Shown here: positions 36,916 to 46,483 of the stretch, in pieces
How the letters are laid out: each line of letters begins with the position of its first letter
Numbering within the stretch: position 1 is the first letter of the stretch
Source: Crossiella cryophila
GTDB taxonomy: Bacteria; Actinomycetota; Actinomycetes; Mycobacteriales; Pseudonocardiaceae
Reading direction: 5' to 3'
DNA: 64,000 nucleotides
Assembly (NCBI RefSeq): GCF_014204915.1
Contig: NZ_JACHMH010000001.1
Span: 3,431,001 to 3,495,000, forward strand
Made by a program: the position numbers and the translations under genes
The notes under the pieces: model-generated
The model's database searches: none
Told to the model about the DNA's origin: nothing
Seen by the model: only the letters and a program-made list of their open reading frames with translations

Positions 36916-37875
36916 GTGCCGAGGAAAGCCTCTGTCATCGCCGCCGCGGCCGCCGTCGCCTTCACCGCGGCCGCCTGCGGGCAGGAGAGCAACGGCCTGA
37001 CCGTGCCGCCGCCCAGCGGTGACCCCAAGGTCTGCCTGGTGATGAAGTCCCTGGCGAATGAGTTCTTCAAGACCATGCAGAAGGGCGCTCAGGAACACGT
37101 CGAGGCCCAGGGCGGGATCAAGCTGATCGCCAGCGGCATCCCGAACGAGACCGATGTGGACGGTCAGGTCGCCGAGGTCGAGAAGTGCGTGACGCAGCGG
37201 GTCGACGCGATCGTGCTCGCCCCCGCCGACTCCACCGCCCTGGTCGCCTCGGTCCGCAAGGCCGTTGACGCCGGCATCAAGGTGGTCAACATCGACGTCG
37301 AGCTGGAGCCGGGCGCACTGCGTCAGGCCGGGCTGGACGTGCCCTTCGTCGGCCCCGACAACCGGGAGGGCGCCCGCCAGGCCGGGATGGAGCTGGGCAA
37401 GGCCATCGGCGCCCGCAGCAAGGTGATCATCCTGGAGGGCATCCCCGGCGCGGCCAACGGCGAGCTGCGGGTCAAGGGCTTCAAGGACGCCGTGCAGCAG
37501 AGCGGCATGGTGCTCACCGCCTCGCGCACCGCGAACTGGGAGACCGACCAGGCGCACTCGGTGCTCGGCGCGCTGCTGACCGCCAACCCGGACGTCAAGG
37601 GCGTGCTCGCGGCCAACGACAGCATGGCGCTGGGCGCGGTCAAGGCGATCGAGGAGCAGAACCTGGCCAGCAAGATCAAGGTCGTCTCCTTCGACAACAT
37701 CCCCGCGATCAAGCCGTTGCTGCTCAACGGTTCCGTGGTGGCCACCGTGGAGCAGTTCGCCTCCGCCCAGGCCGCCCGCGGCATCGACCAGGCCGTGCGC
37801 ATGGTCAAGGGCGAGAAGGTCACCGGCTGGCAGAAGACCCCGGTCGAGGTCAAGACCAAGTCGAACGTCGGCTGA
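36916..37875 (+). CDS. Sugar-binding protein of a ribose-type ABC transporter (RbsB-like)
   Basis: A 319-residue protein starting at GTG 36916 behind AAGGAG. The signal ends AVAFTAAAC, a lipobox-like site, so it is probably a lipoprotein. Peripla_BP_4 landmarks are LVMKSLANEFFKTMQKGAQ, IVLAPADSTALVASVRKAV, FVGPDNREGARQAG and VLAANDSMALGAVKAIEE. This matches the ribose/allose/inositol-binding group; the exact sugar is not evident. It is distinct from the YtfQ-like protein elsewhere in the window. Confidence 0.9.
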   Translation: MPRKASVIAAAAAVAFTAAACGQESNGLTVPPPSGDPKVCLVMKSLANEFFKTMQKGAQEHVEAQGGIKLIASGIPNETDVDGQVAEVEKCVTQRVDAIVLAPADSTALVASVRKAVDAGIKVVNIDVELEPGALRQAGLDVPFVGPDNREGARQAGMELGKAIGARSKVIILEGIPGAANGELRVKGFKDAVQQSGMVLTASRTANWETDQAHSVLGALLTANPDVKGVLAANDSMALGAVKAIEEQNLASKIKVVSFDNIPAIKPLLLNGSVVATVEQFASAQAARGIDQAVRMVKGEKVTGWQKTPVEVKTKSNVG

Positions 37876-37887
37876 GGCGGGGCAGGG

Positions 37888-39423
37888 GTGCTTGAGGGGG
37901 AACCGCTGCTGCGACTGAGCGGACTCGGCAAACGCTACCCCGGCGTGATCGCGCTGGCCGGTGTCGACCTCGACGTCGCGCCCGGCGAGATCCACGCGCT
38001 GGTGGGGGAGAACGGGGCCGGCAAGTCCACTGTGGTCCGCTGCCTGTCCGGCATGGAGACACCGGACAGCGGCGAGATGACCTTCGACGGCGCGCCGCAC
38101 CGGCCGGCCAGTCCGGCCGCGGCGCTGCGGGCCGGGATCCGGGTGGTGCACCAGGAACTGGAGCTGCTGCCCGAGCTGTCGGTGGCGGAGAACCTGTACT
38201 TCGAGCACCTGCCCCGCCGATTCGGTCTGGTGGACAAGCGAAAGATCCGCCAGGACGCGGTGACGGCACTGGCGCGGGTCGGCCTCCGGGTCGACCCGCG
38301 CACCCCGGTCGGCAGGCTCGGCCTGGCCGCCCGGCAACTCGTGGAGATCGCCCGCGCGCTGGCCGCGGACAGCAGGCTGCTGGTGCTGGACGAGCCCACC
38401 GCCGCGCTCACCGGCGCCGAATCCGCCCGATTACAGGGCATCCTGCGCGAACTGGCCGCCGAGGGCACCGCAATCGTGTTCATCTCCCACCACCTGGCCG
38501 AGGTGCTGGCCATCGCGGACCGGATCACCGTGCTGCGCAACGGGAAATCCGTGGCCACCCGCGCCGCGGCCGGCGTCGGCGCGACCGAACTGGTGCGGCT
38601 CATGGTCGGCCGCGATCTCGCCGAGGAATACCCGCCCCGCCCGGCCACCGCCCGCGCCCCCGGCGCCGAACTGCTGCGCGCGGAAGCCTTGCGGGTGCAC
38701 GGCGGCGCGGGCGAACTGGACTTCGCGGTGCACGCCGGCGAGGTGGTCGGCCTGGCCGGGCTGGTCGGCTCCGGCCGCACCGAGGCGGTCCGCGCGCTCT
38801 ACGGCGCCGACCGCCGCGCCGGTGGCCGGGTCCTGGTGTGCGGCAAGCCCATCCCCAACGGCCGCCCCACCAAGTCAGTCCACAATGGACTCGGGATGCT
38901 GGCCGAGGACCGCAAGGACCAGGGCCTGCTGCTGGACATGACGGTGGCCGCCAACACCTCCCTGGCCGCGCTGCCGATGGTGGCGCACTGGGGACTGCGC
39001 AGCGGGAAACTCGAGGACCAGGTGGCGGGCACCCTGGTCGACCGGCTCGGTGTGCGCACCTCCGGCGTGCGGCAGGCCGTGCGCGCCCTCTCCGGCGGCA
39101 ACCAGCAGAAGGTCCTGTTGGGACGGTGGCTGCTGGCCGACCCCGGCGTGCTCATCGTGGACGAACCCACCCGGGGCGTGGACGTGGGCGCCCGCTACGA
39201 GATCCACCGCCTGCTGCTGGAACTGGCCGAGGGCGGCAAGGGCCTGCTGGTGGTCTCCTCCGACCTGCCCGAGCTGATCGGCCTGTGCGACCGCATCCTG
39301 GTGCTCTCCCGCGGCCGGATCGCCGGTGAGCTGACCAGGGCCGAGTTCGACCGGGAGAAGATCCTGGCCTTGGCCTACTCCGGCTACCTGACCAGCACCG
39401 ACGAAGAGGACGGGCCGAGTTGA
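37888..39423 (+). CDS. Sugar ABC transporter ATPase, tandem domains (RbsA-like)
   Basis: A 511-residue protein that starts at GTG 37888, 12 bp after the binding-protein stop. The first domain has GENGAGKST, and LVLDEPTAALT as Walker B; the second has GLVGSGRTE, ALSGGNQQKVLLGRWL and LIVDEPTRGVDVGA. Its stop overlaps the permease TTG start by 4 bp. It supplies energy for the LacI-controlled importer. Confidence 0.92.
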   Translation: MLEGEPLLRLSGLGKRYPGVIALAGVDLDVAPGEIHALVGENGAGKSTVVRCLSGMETPDSGEMTFDGAPHRPASPAAALRAGIRVVHQELELLPELSVAENLYFEHLPRRFGLVDKRKIRQDAVTALARVGLRVDPRTPVGRLGLAARQLVEIARALAADSRLLVLDEPTAALTGAESARLQGILRELAAEGTAIVFISHHLAEVLAIADRITVLRNGKSVATRAAAGVGATELVRLMVGRDLAEEYPPRPATARAPGAELLRAEALRVHGGAGELDFAVHAGEVVGLAGLVGSGRTEAVRALYGADRRAGGRVLVCGKPIPNGRPTKSVHNGLGMLAEDRKDQGLLLDMTVAANTSLAALPMVAHWGLRSGKLEDQVAGTLVDRLGVRTSGVRQAVRALSGGNQQKVLLGRWLLADPGVLIVDEPTRGVDVGARYEIHRLLLELAEGGKGLLVVSSDLPELIGLCDRILVLSRGRIAGELTRAEFDREKILALAYSGYLTSTDEEDGPS

Positions 39424-40448
39424 AGACCGACGTGCCGACCACCGGACCCACCGCGCCGGACCGTTCGCGCAGCAAGGTGCTGGGCCAGGTGCTCGGCGAG
39501 GCCGGGATCGGCGTCGCGCTGCTGGTGCTGGTGCTGGTGTTCCTGGCCTTCGCCCCGCAGTTCGGCACCGGCCAGAACATCCGCAACATCATGACCCAGA
39601 TCACCCTGAACACCATCCTGGCCGTCGGCATGACCTTCGTGGTGCTCGTCGGCGGCATCGACCTCTCGGTCGGCTCGGTGCTCGCGCTGTCCGCTGTGGT
39701 CGCGGGCAGCCTGATGACCTGGGACGCGCTCAGTCCCGGCACCGGCCTGCTGCTGGGCGTGCTGGCCGCGGTGCTGGTGGGCGCGCTGTGCGGACTGGTC
39801 AACGGCGCGGTCACCGAACGCTGGAAGGTGCCCTCCTTCATCATCACCCTGGGCATGCTCTACGTGGCCCGCGGCGCGGCGCAGGAGTACACGAACGCGC
39901 AGACCATCTACAACCTGCCGCGCGAGCTGACCCTGTTCGGCACCGCCACTTTCCTCGGCCTGCCCGCGGTGTTCGTGGTCGCGCTGGCCCTGGTCGCGCT
40001 GGGCTGGTTCGTGTTGAGCCGCACCGTGTTCGGGCGGCTGGTCTACGCGGTGGGCACCAACGAGGAGGCGGTCCGGCTGGCCGGGCACCGCACCGGCTGG
40101 GTCAAGGTCAGCGTGTTCGTGATCGCCGGGGTGTGCGTTGGCATCGCCGCGGTGGTCTACATGGCCCGGCTCAACATCGCCAGCCCGATCCTGGGCAACG
40201 GCTACGAGCTGAACGCGATCGCCGCGGTGGTCATCGGCGGCGCCAGCCTCACCGGCGGCCGCGGCTCGATGATCGGCACCCTGCTCGGCGCCTGCCTGCT
40301 CGGCGTGCTCAGCAACGGCCTGATCCTGCTCGGCGTCTCCGACTTCCAGCGCACCATGATCACCGGTGGCGTGATCATCGTCGCGGTGGTGCTGGACGCC
40401 TACCGGCGCCGGGTGGCCACCCGCCTCAACTCCGTCATCACCGTCTGA
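39420..40448 (+). CDS. Sugar ABC transporter permease (RbsC-like)
   Basis: A 342-residue membrane protein with about ten hydrophobic segments. It begins at a TTG overlapping the ATPase stop. Motifs FVVLVGGIDLSVGSVLALSAV and ELNAIAAVVIGGASLTGGRGS are the RbsC family signatures. Only one permease is encoded, so it would act as a homodimer. No sugar kinase follows, so the substrate remains unknown. Confidence 0.92.
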   Translation: MKTDVPTTGPTAPDRSRSKVLGQVLGEAGIGVALLVLVLVFLAFAPQFGTGQNIRNIMTQITLNTILAVGMTFVVLVGGIDLSVGSVLALSAVVAGSLMTWDALSPGTGLLLGVLAAVLVGALCGLVNGAVTERWKVPSFIITLGMLYVARGAAQEYTNAQTIYNLPRELTLFGTATFLGLPAVFVVALALVALGWFVLSRTVFGRLVYAVGTNEEAVRLAGHRTGWVKVSVFVIAGVCVGIAAVVYMARLNIASPILGNGYELNAIAAVVIGGASLTGGRGSMIGTLLGACLLGVLSNGLILLGVSDFQRTMITGGVIIVAVVLDAYRRRVATRLNSVITV

Positions 40449-40587
40449 CCCACCGCTGCCCGCAGGATCGCGGTGAGCACAGGTGAGCACTCTTCGGGCC
40501 GGGAACGGTCTGGGGAGTGAGCCGCTTCCCGACGCAGTATTCCCCCAAGCCCAGCCGCCCCGGCCGGGCCGGAATCGGGGAGTACCA

Positions 40588-41103
40588 ATGGGAATCGTCA
40601 GCAAGCGGGTGACCGCGGCCCTGCTCGGCGCCGCCGCAGTGGGTGGCGTGCTGCTGCCCGGCGCGACCGCCGTCGCCGCCCCGGCGCGGGCCGCCGCCAT
40701 CCAGTCGCCTGCCAGTATCGCCGCCGCGTCGGGCATCAAGATCGACGTGTTCACCAACACCGTCGACATCACCACCAAGATCTACGGCATCGTGGCCGAT
40801 GCGATCAAGACCCACCAGAACCGCGGCGGCTACGTGAAAAGCCTGATGGAGGGCGCTTTCTACGACGCCCGCGAGCGCTACAACGTGCTGGTCATCAAGG
40901 CCGACCACCCCTATGACGTCAACCTGCAGGGCAAGGTCTACGACGCGCGGGTGCACAGCGACGCCTACCCGGACTTCCACATCTACGTCTTCGACTCCGG
41001 CACGGTCGTGAACAAGGGCGACGGCGGCTGGATCAACTGGGCCTTCCGCGGCTGGTTCGACCGCCCCGGCAACGGCGGCACCGTCAACTTCCACAAGCCG
41101 TGA
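40588..41103 (+). CDS. Small secreted protein, paralogue 1 of a four-gene array
   Basis: A 171-residue protein. ATG 40588 follows GGGGA and gives a Sec signal (RVTAALLGAAAVGGVLLPGA, cleavage near residue 32). The mature part has no Cys and ends with NKGDGGWINWAFRGWFDR and VNFHKP, a signature shared with the next three genes. ERYNVLVIKADHPYDV is the other shared strand. The compact aromatic-rich repeat suggests a small beta-sandwich. I do not recognise a characterised family. It leads the array, 139 bp after the sugar permease gene. Confidence 0.82.
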   Translation: MGIVSKRVTAALLGAAAVGGVLLPGATAVAAPARAAAIQSPASIAAASGIKIDVFTNTVDITTKIYGIVADAIKTHQNRGGYVKSLMEGAFYDARERYNVLVIKADHPYDVNLQGKVYDARVHSDAYPDFHIYVFDSGTVVNKGDGGWINWAFRGWFDRPGNGGTVNFHKP

Positions 41104-41123
41104 GCGAGCAGGAGACCACTGTC

Positions 41124-41591
41124 ATGAAGATCAAGAAGCTGCTCGCCGCCCTGCCGCTGGCCGCACTGGCCCTGCTGGGCGTGGCCACCACCCCCGCGCT
41201 GGCCGACACCGCCGCGGTGGCCTCGGTCCAGACCTCCCCGTCGGTGACCATCCACACCGACAGCACCGGCACCGGGTTCAAGCTCGCGCACGAGCTGAGC
41301 AAGGTCAACGAGAAGGACCGGGACAAGTTCGTCCGCCGCGCCGTGGACGTCGCCTTCGAGCAGACCGGCGGCCGCTACAACGTGCTGCTGTTCAACCTGT
41401 CCAACAACTACCAGGAACAGCTCAACGGGAAAGCCTTGTACGCCAACGTCGACTACGACGGCGTCTTCTACGGGCTCTGGGTCTTCGACAGCGGCAAGTT
41501 CGTCAACCAGGGCGACGGCGGCTACCAGAACTGGGGCTTCCGCGGCTGGTTCGACCGCAACGGCGGCACCGTCAATTTCCGCAGGCCCTGA
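41124..41591 (+). CDS. Small secreted protein, paralogue 2 of a four-gene array
   Basis: A 155-residue protein starting at ATG 41124 behind AGGAG, 20 bp after paralogue 1. The signal is MKIKKLLAALPLAALALLG with cleavage after ALA near residue 27. The core GRYNVLLFNLSNNYQEQL and terminal NQGDGGYQNWGFRGWFDR align with paralogue 1, and it too lacks Cys, so 1 and 2 form one subtype. Function unknown. Confidence 0.85.
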   Translation: MKIKKLLAALPLAALALLGVATTPALADTAAVASVQTSPSVTIHTDSTGTGFKLAHELSKVNEKDRDKFVRRAVDVAFEQTGGRYNVLLFNLSNNYQEQLNGKALYANVDYDGVFYGLWVFDSGKFVNQGDGGYQNWGFRGWFDRNGGTVNFRRP

Positions 41592-41610
41592 GCCAGGAGG
41601 AGCGAGGAAC

Positions 41611-42015
41611 ATGAAGATCACTCACCGTCTTGCCGCCCTGGCCGCCGTCGTGGCCGCCGGGACCGCCACCCTCACCATGACCCTGCCCAGCGCGGCCGAG
41701 GCAGCCGCAGCCGGATTCCCGACCTGCGACCTCAGCGAGAAGGTCAAGGAACTCCAGCGCTGGGACACCAACAACCAGTACAACATCATCGTCTGGAAGG
41801 AATCCGCCCGCGCCAGCAGCGATCTGCGGGGTGTGGCCGCGCAGGACTTCGCCAACTCGCACGAGTGCAAGAACACGGTCAAGCACTCCAACTACTTCTG
41901 GGCCGCGTTCCGGGAAGGCACCTTCGTGCACCAGGGCGACGGCGGCTACCGCAACTGGGCCTTCGTCGGCAACTTCCAGCGCGACGGCGAGACCGTCCGC
42001 TTCTTCCCCCGCTGA
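41611..42015 (+). CDS. Small secreted protein, paralogue 3 of a four-gene array
   Basis: A 134-residue protein, 19 bp after paralogue 2, with AGGAGGAGCGAGGA before the ATG. The signal is RLAALAAVVAAGTATLTM, cleavage near residue 32. The mature chain is shorter and has a Cys pair (FPTCDLSEKV and SHECKN) that could form a disulfide. QYNIIVWKESAR and HQGDGGYRNWAFVGNFQRDG match the family core. It pairs with paralogue 4 as a second subtype. Confidence 0.85.
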   Translation: MKITHRLAALAAVVAAGTATLTMTLPSAAEAAAAGFPTCDLSEKVKELQRWDTNNQYNIIVWKESARASSDLRGVAAQDFANSHECKNTVKHSNYFWAAFREGTFVHQGDGGYRNWAFVGNFQRDGETVRFFPR

Positions 42016-42036
42016 CCCCTGATCGGAGTGAGAACC

Positions 42037-42438
42037 ATGAGCGTCAAGAGCATCAGCGTCAAGGTGCTGACCGCACTCGCCCTGGTGGGCACGGTGGCCG
42101 TGGCCGCACCCGCGACCGGGTTCGCCGATGAGTACCTGCACACCTGCGATCTCAGCAAGAAGATCGACGAGCTGCAGAACTGGGGTGCGGACAAGAGCAA
42201 CAACATCATCGTCTACAAGGACTCCGCGCGGGCTGACTCCTGGTTCGAGGGGGTTGTCTCGCAGGGGCAGAAGCAGGCGATGGCGTGCAACGAGCACTGG
42301 GCCCCCTCCACCTTCTACTGGGTGGTCTTCAAGGGGCGCGGGTACTTCCAGCACAAGGGTGACGGCGGTTACCGCAACTGGGCCTTCTACGGGGTCTTCG
42401 ACCGGGACGGTGAGAAGGTCAACTTCCACGCCCGCTGA
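42037..42438 (+). CDS. Small secreted protein, paralogue 4 of a four-gene array
   Basis: A 133-residue protein 21 bp after paralogue 3; ATG 42037 sits behind GGAG, while a GTG 9 bp earlier is less well placed. The signal is VKVLTALALVGTVAVAAPA. The Cys pair (HTCDLSKKI and AMACNEH), SNNIIVYKDSAR and HKGDGGYRNWAFYGVFDRDG show close kinship with paralogue 3. A terminator hairpin follows, so the four genes are one transcription unit. Confidence 0.85.
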   Translation: MSVKSISVKVLTALALVGTVAVAAPATGFADEYLHTCDLSKKIDELQNWGADKSNNIIVYKDSARADSWFEGVVSQGQKQAMACNEHWAPSTFYWVVFKGRGYFQHKGDGGYRNWAFYGVFDRDGEKVNFHAR

Positions 42439-42446
42439 TCGCCCGC

Positions 42447-42479
42447 GCGGGGTGTGGCCCAGTCCGGGCCGCACCCCGC
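42447..42479 (+). terminator. Terminator of the secreted-paralogue array
   Basis: GCGGGGTGTGGCCC (42447-42460) pairs with GGGCCGCACCCCGC (42466-42479), 14 bp with one G-U pair and a 5-nt loop, 8 bp after the stop. Confidence 0.85.
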
Positions 42480-42617
42480 AAGCGCTTTCCCGGACTGTCC
42501 ACAATGCACGATCGGGGGGTCCGCGAGGGCGCTTCCCGTTCACCTGAGGTACCGGATCGGCCCTGTGGGCGGCTTTTCCTCTCGCCCCGGGGCCTTCGTG
42601 CTGCTTACCTCAGCCCC

Positions 42618-44618
42618 ATGAACCGCCCCACCGTGCTGGCCGACCGGCTGCGCGACAAGCGCAGGCGTGAGTTCTTCGGCCGCGAAGCCGAACTCGCCGA
42701 GTTCACCGCCATGCTGGCAGGCCAGGCCGCCACCCCGGCCGTGCTGTTCGTGCACGGACCAGGCGGGATCGGCAAGTCCACGCTGTTGCGCAACTACGCC
42801 GAACTGGCCGCGGACCGGGGTCGCCCGGTGTTCGAGGTGCTCGGCGGCGACGTCGGCGGCACGCCGGCTGGCTTCCTCCGCCTGGCGGCCGCGGCGCTGA
42901 CCGAACCGGACGCGGTGCTGCTGGTGGACGCCTTCGAGGACTGCCAGCACCTCGCGCCCTGGCTGCAGGAGTCCTTCCTGCCGGACCTCCCGGTGACCGC
43001 GCTGGTGGTCATCGCCGGGCGGTGCGCGCCCGATCCGCGCTGGACCGCCGCCCCCGGCTGGCACCAGGTGCTGGGCGTGCGCGAACTCGGCGAGCTGCCC
43101 GCGCCCGCGGTCGAGGAGCTGCTGGCCGCCAGGGGAGTGCCGAACAGCCGGTGGGCCGCGGTGACCCGGTTCGCCGGCGGGCATCCGCTGGCACTGAGCC
43201 TGGCCGGCGGGATCGCGGTGCGGGACAAGGAGAACAGCGGTATCGCCGAACAGGCCGTGGTGGCCGCGCTGCTGCCGCACCTGCTCGCCGGGGACGTGCC
43301 CAGTCCGGCGCACCGCCGGGCGCTGGAGGTCTGCGCCAGGGCGTACGGCACCACCGAGGGCCTGCTGCGCGCGGTGCTGCCCGAACACGACGCGGCCCCG
43401 CTGTTCGAGTGGTTGCGGCGCCTGCCTTTCGTCTCCCCAGGGCGGTTCGGGCTGGTGCCGCACGACGTGGTGCGCGCGGTGCTCTCGGCCGACCTGCGCT
43501 GGCGCGATCCGGCCGGATTCGCCGAGCTGCACCGGAGTCTGCGCGGGCAGGCACTGGCCAGGGTGCGCGCCGCCGCACCGGCCGCGGTGCTGCGGGAGGC
43601 CGCCGCGCTGCGCTACCTCTACCGCGACAGCGGGGTGCCGACCTACCAGCACCAGTGGCGCCGGGACGGGGAAGTGCTCGAATCGCTGTGCCAGGAACGC
43701 GATCACGCCGAGGTGCTGGAGCTGGCCAGGTCCAGTGGCGAGGCGGAGCGGGTCGAGTGGTGGCTGGCCAGGCAACCCGGCGCGTTCCGGGTGCAGCGCT
43801 GCGCGGACACCGGCGAGCTGATCGGCGTGACCGCGTGGCTGCGCCTGCTGCGGCCGGAACCCGAGGAGCTGGCCGACCCGGTGGTGGCCGCGGCCTGGCG
43901 GCACGCCGAGTCCACCAGCCCGGTCCGGGAGGGCGAGCACCTCGGCCTGGCCCGGTTCTCCCTGCTCCGCGCCGGGCACCCCGGCGCGGCCCCGGCCAGG
44001 GATCTGATCCGGTGGCGGCTGCTGGCCGAGATGCTCCGCGGCGAGCGGCTGGCCTGGACCTACCTGGTGGCCGAGGCGGGGGAGCCGTGGCGGAGCTGGA
44101 TGACCGAGAGCGAGCAGCCCCCGGCGGGCGAGCCGCTGGAGATCGGCGGGCGGCTGTTCGCGCTCTACGCCCACGACTGGCGCAACCGCCCGGTGGAGCA
44201 GTGGCTGGAGGCCGCTGACCTGCGGTTGCTGGAGGGCACCGCGCCCGCCGAGGCCGGGGTGCTGTGCCGGGCCGAGTTCGACGAGGCCGTGCGCGAGGCG
44301 GTTCGTGCCCTGCACCGGCCGGAGGCGCTGGCCACCAGTGCGCTGGTGCGCACCCGGCTGCTGGCCGCGCACTGCGGCAGACGGGCCGAGGAGGCGCTGC
44401 GCGAGGTGCTCACCACGGCCATCGAGGGCCTGGCCGCCGACCCGCACTGCGGCAAGGCGCACCGCGCGCTGGTGGTCACCTTCGTCACCGGCACCGCCAC
44501 CAGGGAGGCCGCCGCCGCCCGGCTCGGCCTGCCGTTCAGCACCTACCGCAGGCACCTGGCCACCGGGCTGGACCGGCTGTGCGACTCGCTGTGGCACTGG
44601 GCGAATCAAGCGGCTTGA
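42618..44618 (+). CDS. STAND/AAA-type ATPase, probable signal-transduction regulator
   Basis: A 666-residue soluble protein. ATG 42618 is chosen as the first start consistent with homologous N-termini (LRDKRRREFFGREAEL, then the ATPase). The P-loop GPGGIGKST lies near residue 47 and LLVDAFEDC is Walker B. A long helical middle follows, with a final HTH-like segment (TREAAAARLGLPFSTYRRHL) that could bind DNA. The order ATPase, helical arm, C-terminal HTH resembles LuxR-type large regulators (MalT/LAL) but the last helix pair is not a clear LuxR domain. Signal and targets unknown. Confidence 0.72.
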   Translation: MNRPTVLADRLRDKRRREFFGREAELAEFTAMLAGQAATPAVLFVHGPGGIGKSTLLRNYAELAADRGRPVFEVLGGDVGGTPAGFLRLAAAALTEPDAVLLVDAFEDCQHLAPWLQESFLPDLPVTALVVIAGRCAPDPRWTAAPGWHQVLGVRELGELPAPAVEELLAARGVPNSRWAAVTRFAGGHPLALSLAGGIAVRDKENSGIAEQAVVAALLPHLLAGDVPSPAHRRALEVCARAYGTTEGLLRAVLPEHDAAPLFEWLRRLPFVSPGRFGLVPHDVVRAVLSADLRWRDPAGFAELHRSLRGQALARVRAAAPAAVLREAAALRYLYRDSGVPTYQHQWRRDGEVLESLCQERDHAEVLELARSSGEAERVEWWLARQPGAFRVQRCADTGELIGVTAWLRLLRPEPEELADPVVAAAWRHAESTSPVREGEHLGLARFSLLRAGHPGAAPARDLIRWRLLAEMLRGERLAWTYLVAEAGEPWRSWMTESEQPPAGEPLEIGGRLFALYAHDWRNRPVEQWLEAADLRLLEGTAPAEAGVLCRAEFDEAVREAVRALHRPEALATSALVRTRLLAAHCGRRAEEALREVLTTAIEGLAADPHCGKAHRALVVTFVTGTATREAAAARLGLPFSTYRRHLATGLDRLCDSLWHWANQAA

Positions 44619-44694
44619 CCACGCCGTCACCGCGTGGACCAGTAAGGTTTGCCGATCAGGGCAACCTAGAGGCCATGCTGGAGCGTCTTTCACG

Positions 44695-46443
44695 GTGGTG
44701 GACGAAAACCAACGGTCGAAGACCGCGCTGCTGACCGACCGCCCCCATGCCGGGGCGGTTTTCGGTGTCCGGCTGAAACACTGGCTGACCAGGGAACCCG
44801 TCCTGGCCGCCGGGTTCTCGCTGCTCGCCGCGATCGTGCTGACCTGGCCAACGCTGGCCGGGCTGACCGACACCATCCCGCAGGACACCGCCGATCCGCT
44901 GTTGCAGGCCTGGCAGGTCGCCTGGAACGGTCACGCGCTGCTGTCGGATCCTGGCAACCTGTGGCAGACCAACGCCTTCTTCCCGGCCAAGGACGCGCTC
45001 GCCTTCAGCGACAGCCTGCTCGGCTACGCCCCGGCCGGGCTGATCGGCAACGGTCCGGTGGCCGCGCTGGTCCGGTACAACCTGCTGTTCATCCTCGCCT
45101 ACGCACTGGCCTGCGCCGGCGGGTACGCGCTGGCCAGGCAGCTGGGCGCGAGCTGGCAGGGCGCCGCGGTGACCGGCTTCGCCTTCGCCTTCGCGCCCTG
45201 GCGGCTGGCCCACGGCGGGCACCTGAACATCCTGTCCACCGGCGGCATCGCGCTGGCCCTGGCCATGCTGGCCCGAGGGCACGGCTTCAGCCTGCGCGAG
45301 GGCTACCGGCCCGACCGGGTCCGCCCCGGCTGGGCACTGGCCGGCTGGCTGGTCGCGGCCTGGCAGATGACCCTGGGCTTCGGCATCGGGCTGCCCTTCG
45401 CCTACGTGCTCGGCGGCGTGGTGCTGGTCTCGGTGATCCGCTGGTTCACCACCGGCCGCCCGCCGCTGCGCAAGCGCCTGTTCAGCTTCGACGTCGCCGG
45501 TGGCGCGGCCTTCGCGCTGACCTCGATCCTGATGGGCCTGCCCTACCTGCGGGTGCTCGCGGCCAACCCGGACGCCCGCCGCAGCCTGTGGGACGTCGAC
45601 GTGCACAGCCCACCCTGGTACGGCTTCTTCCTGGCCCCCAACGAATCCGCGATCTGGGGCGACGTCAGCGAACGCGGCCGCGCCGACCTGGCCGCGCCGG
45701 CCGAGATGACCCTGCTGGTCGGTCTGATCCTGATCACCCTGGCCGTCTTCGGCCTGACCGTGTCCGCCTGGTCCCGCAAGACCCGGATCTGGCTGACCGT
45801 CGGCACCGCGGTGTCGGTGATCCTCGCCATGGGCACCAAGGTCCTCGGCGACGGCGAGTACACCTACCTGCTGCTCTACCACTACCTGCCGGCCTGGGAC
45901 GCCATCCGCACCCCCAGCCGCCTGGTCGTCTGGACCACCCTGCTGCTCGGCCTGCTCGCCGCAGGCGGCGTCACCTACCTGTGCGAACGCGCCCCCACCC
46001 GCAACCGCCCACTGGTCAGTGTCGCCCTGCTGCTGCCCGCGCTGCTGGTGCTGACCGAGGGCGCCAACCGCACGGCGCACCCCGAGGTCCCCACCTCGCC
46101 GGTGGCCATGCGCACCCTGCGTTCCCCGGTGCTGATCCTGCCCTCGGACCAGATCGAGGACCAGCAGACCATGTTCTTCTCCACCGACGGTTTCCCGGTG
46201 CTGGCCAACGGCGGCAGCGGTTTCCTGCCCAAGGTCACCGACGAGCTGCGGCAGAAGACGAAGAACTTCCCGGACGCGGCCAGCGCGGCGCACCTGCGGG
46301 AGCTGGGCGTGCGCACGGTGGTCGTGCACAACCGGCCCCGCAACAACCCGGCCTTCCAACGCGCCAGGTCAGCCCCGTTGGGCGAGCTGAACATCGTGGC
46401 CAAGCGAGTCGACGACGACGTGTTCGTCTTCTCCCTGGAGTGA
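44695..46443 (+). CDS. Polytopic membrane protein, GT-C glycosyltransferase-like
   Basis: A 582-residue membrane protein with about ten to twelve transmembrane segments and a C-terminal periplasmic part. GTG 44695 is chosen (GGAG 11 bp upstream); the longer frame overlaps the ATPase gene. The first loop has WPTLAGLTDTIPQDTADPLL and WQTNAFFPAKDALAFSDSLL, acidic residues in a loop typical of GT-C enzymes, and YLPAWDAIRTPSRLVVW is a second conserved-looking loop. GT-C enzymes transfer sugars from polyprenyl donors to proteins or glycans outside the membrane. No donor or acceptor can be named. Confidence 0.72.
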   Translation: MVDENQRSKTALLTDRPHAGAVFGVRLKHWLTREPVLAAGFSLLAAIVLTWPTLAGLTDTIPQDTADPLLQAWQVAWNGHALLSDPGNLWQTNAFFPAKDALAFSDSLLGYAPAGLIGNGPVAALVRYNLLFILAYALACAGGYALARQLGASWQGAAVTGFAFAFAPWRLAHGGHLNILSTGGIALALAMLARGHGFSLREGYRPDRVRPGWALAGWLVAAWQMTLGFGIGLPFAYVLGGVVLVSVIRWFTTGRPPLRKRLFSFDVAGGAAFALTSILMGLPYLRVLAANPDARRSLWDVDVHSPPWYGFFLAPNESAIWGDVSERGRADLAAPAEMTLLVGLILITLAVFGLTVSAWSRKTRIWLTVGTAVSVILAMGTKVLGDGEYTYLLLYHYLPAWDAIRTPSRLVVWTTLLLGLLAAGGVTYLCERAPTRNRPLVSVALLLPALLVLTEGANRTAHPEVPTSPVAMRTLRSPVLILPSDQIEDQQTMFFSTDGFPVLANGGSGFLPKVTDELRQKTKNFPDAASAAHLRELGVRTVVVHNRPRNNPAFQRARSAPLGELNIVAKRVDDDVFVFSLE

Positions 46444-46483
46444 CCCGTCTAAGCTGACCCCTGCCATGGGGAGGGGACGCACA

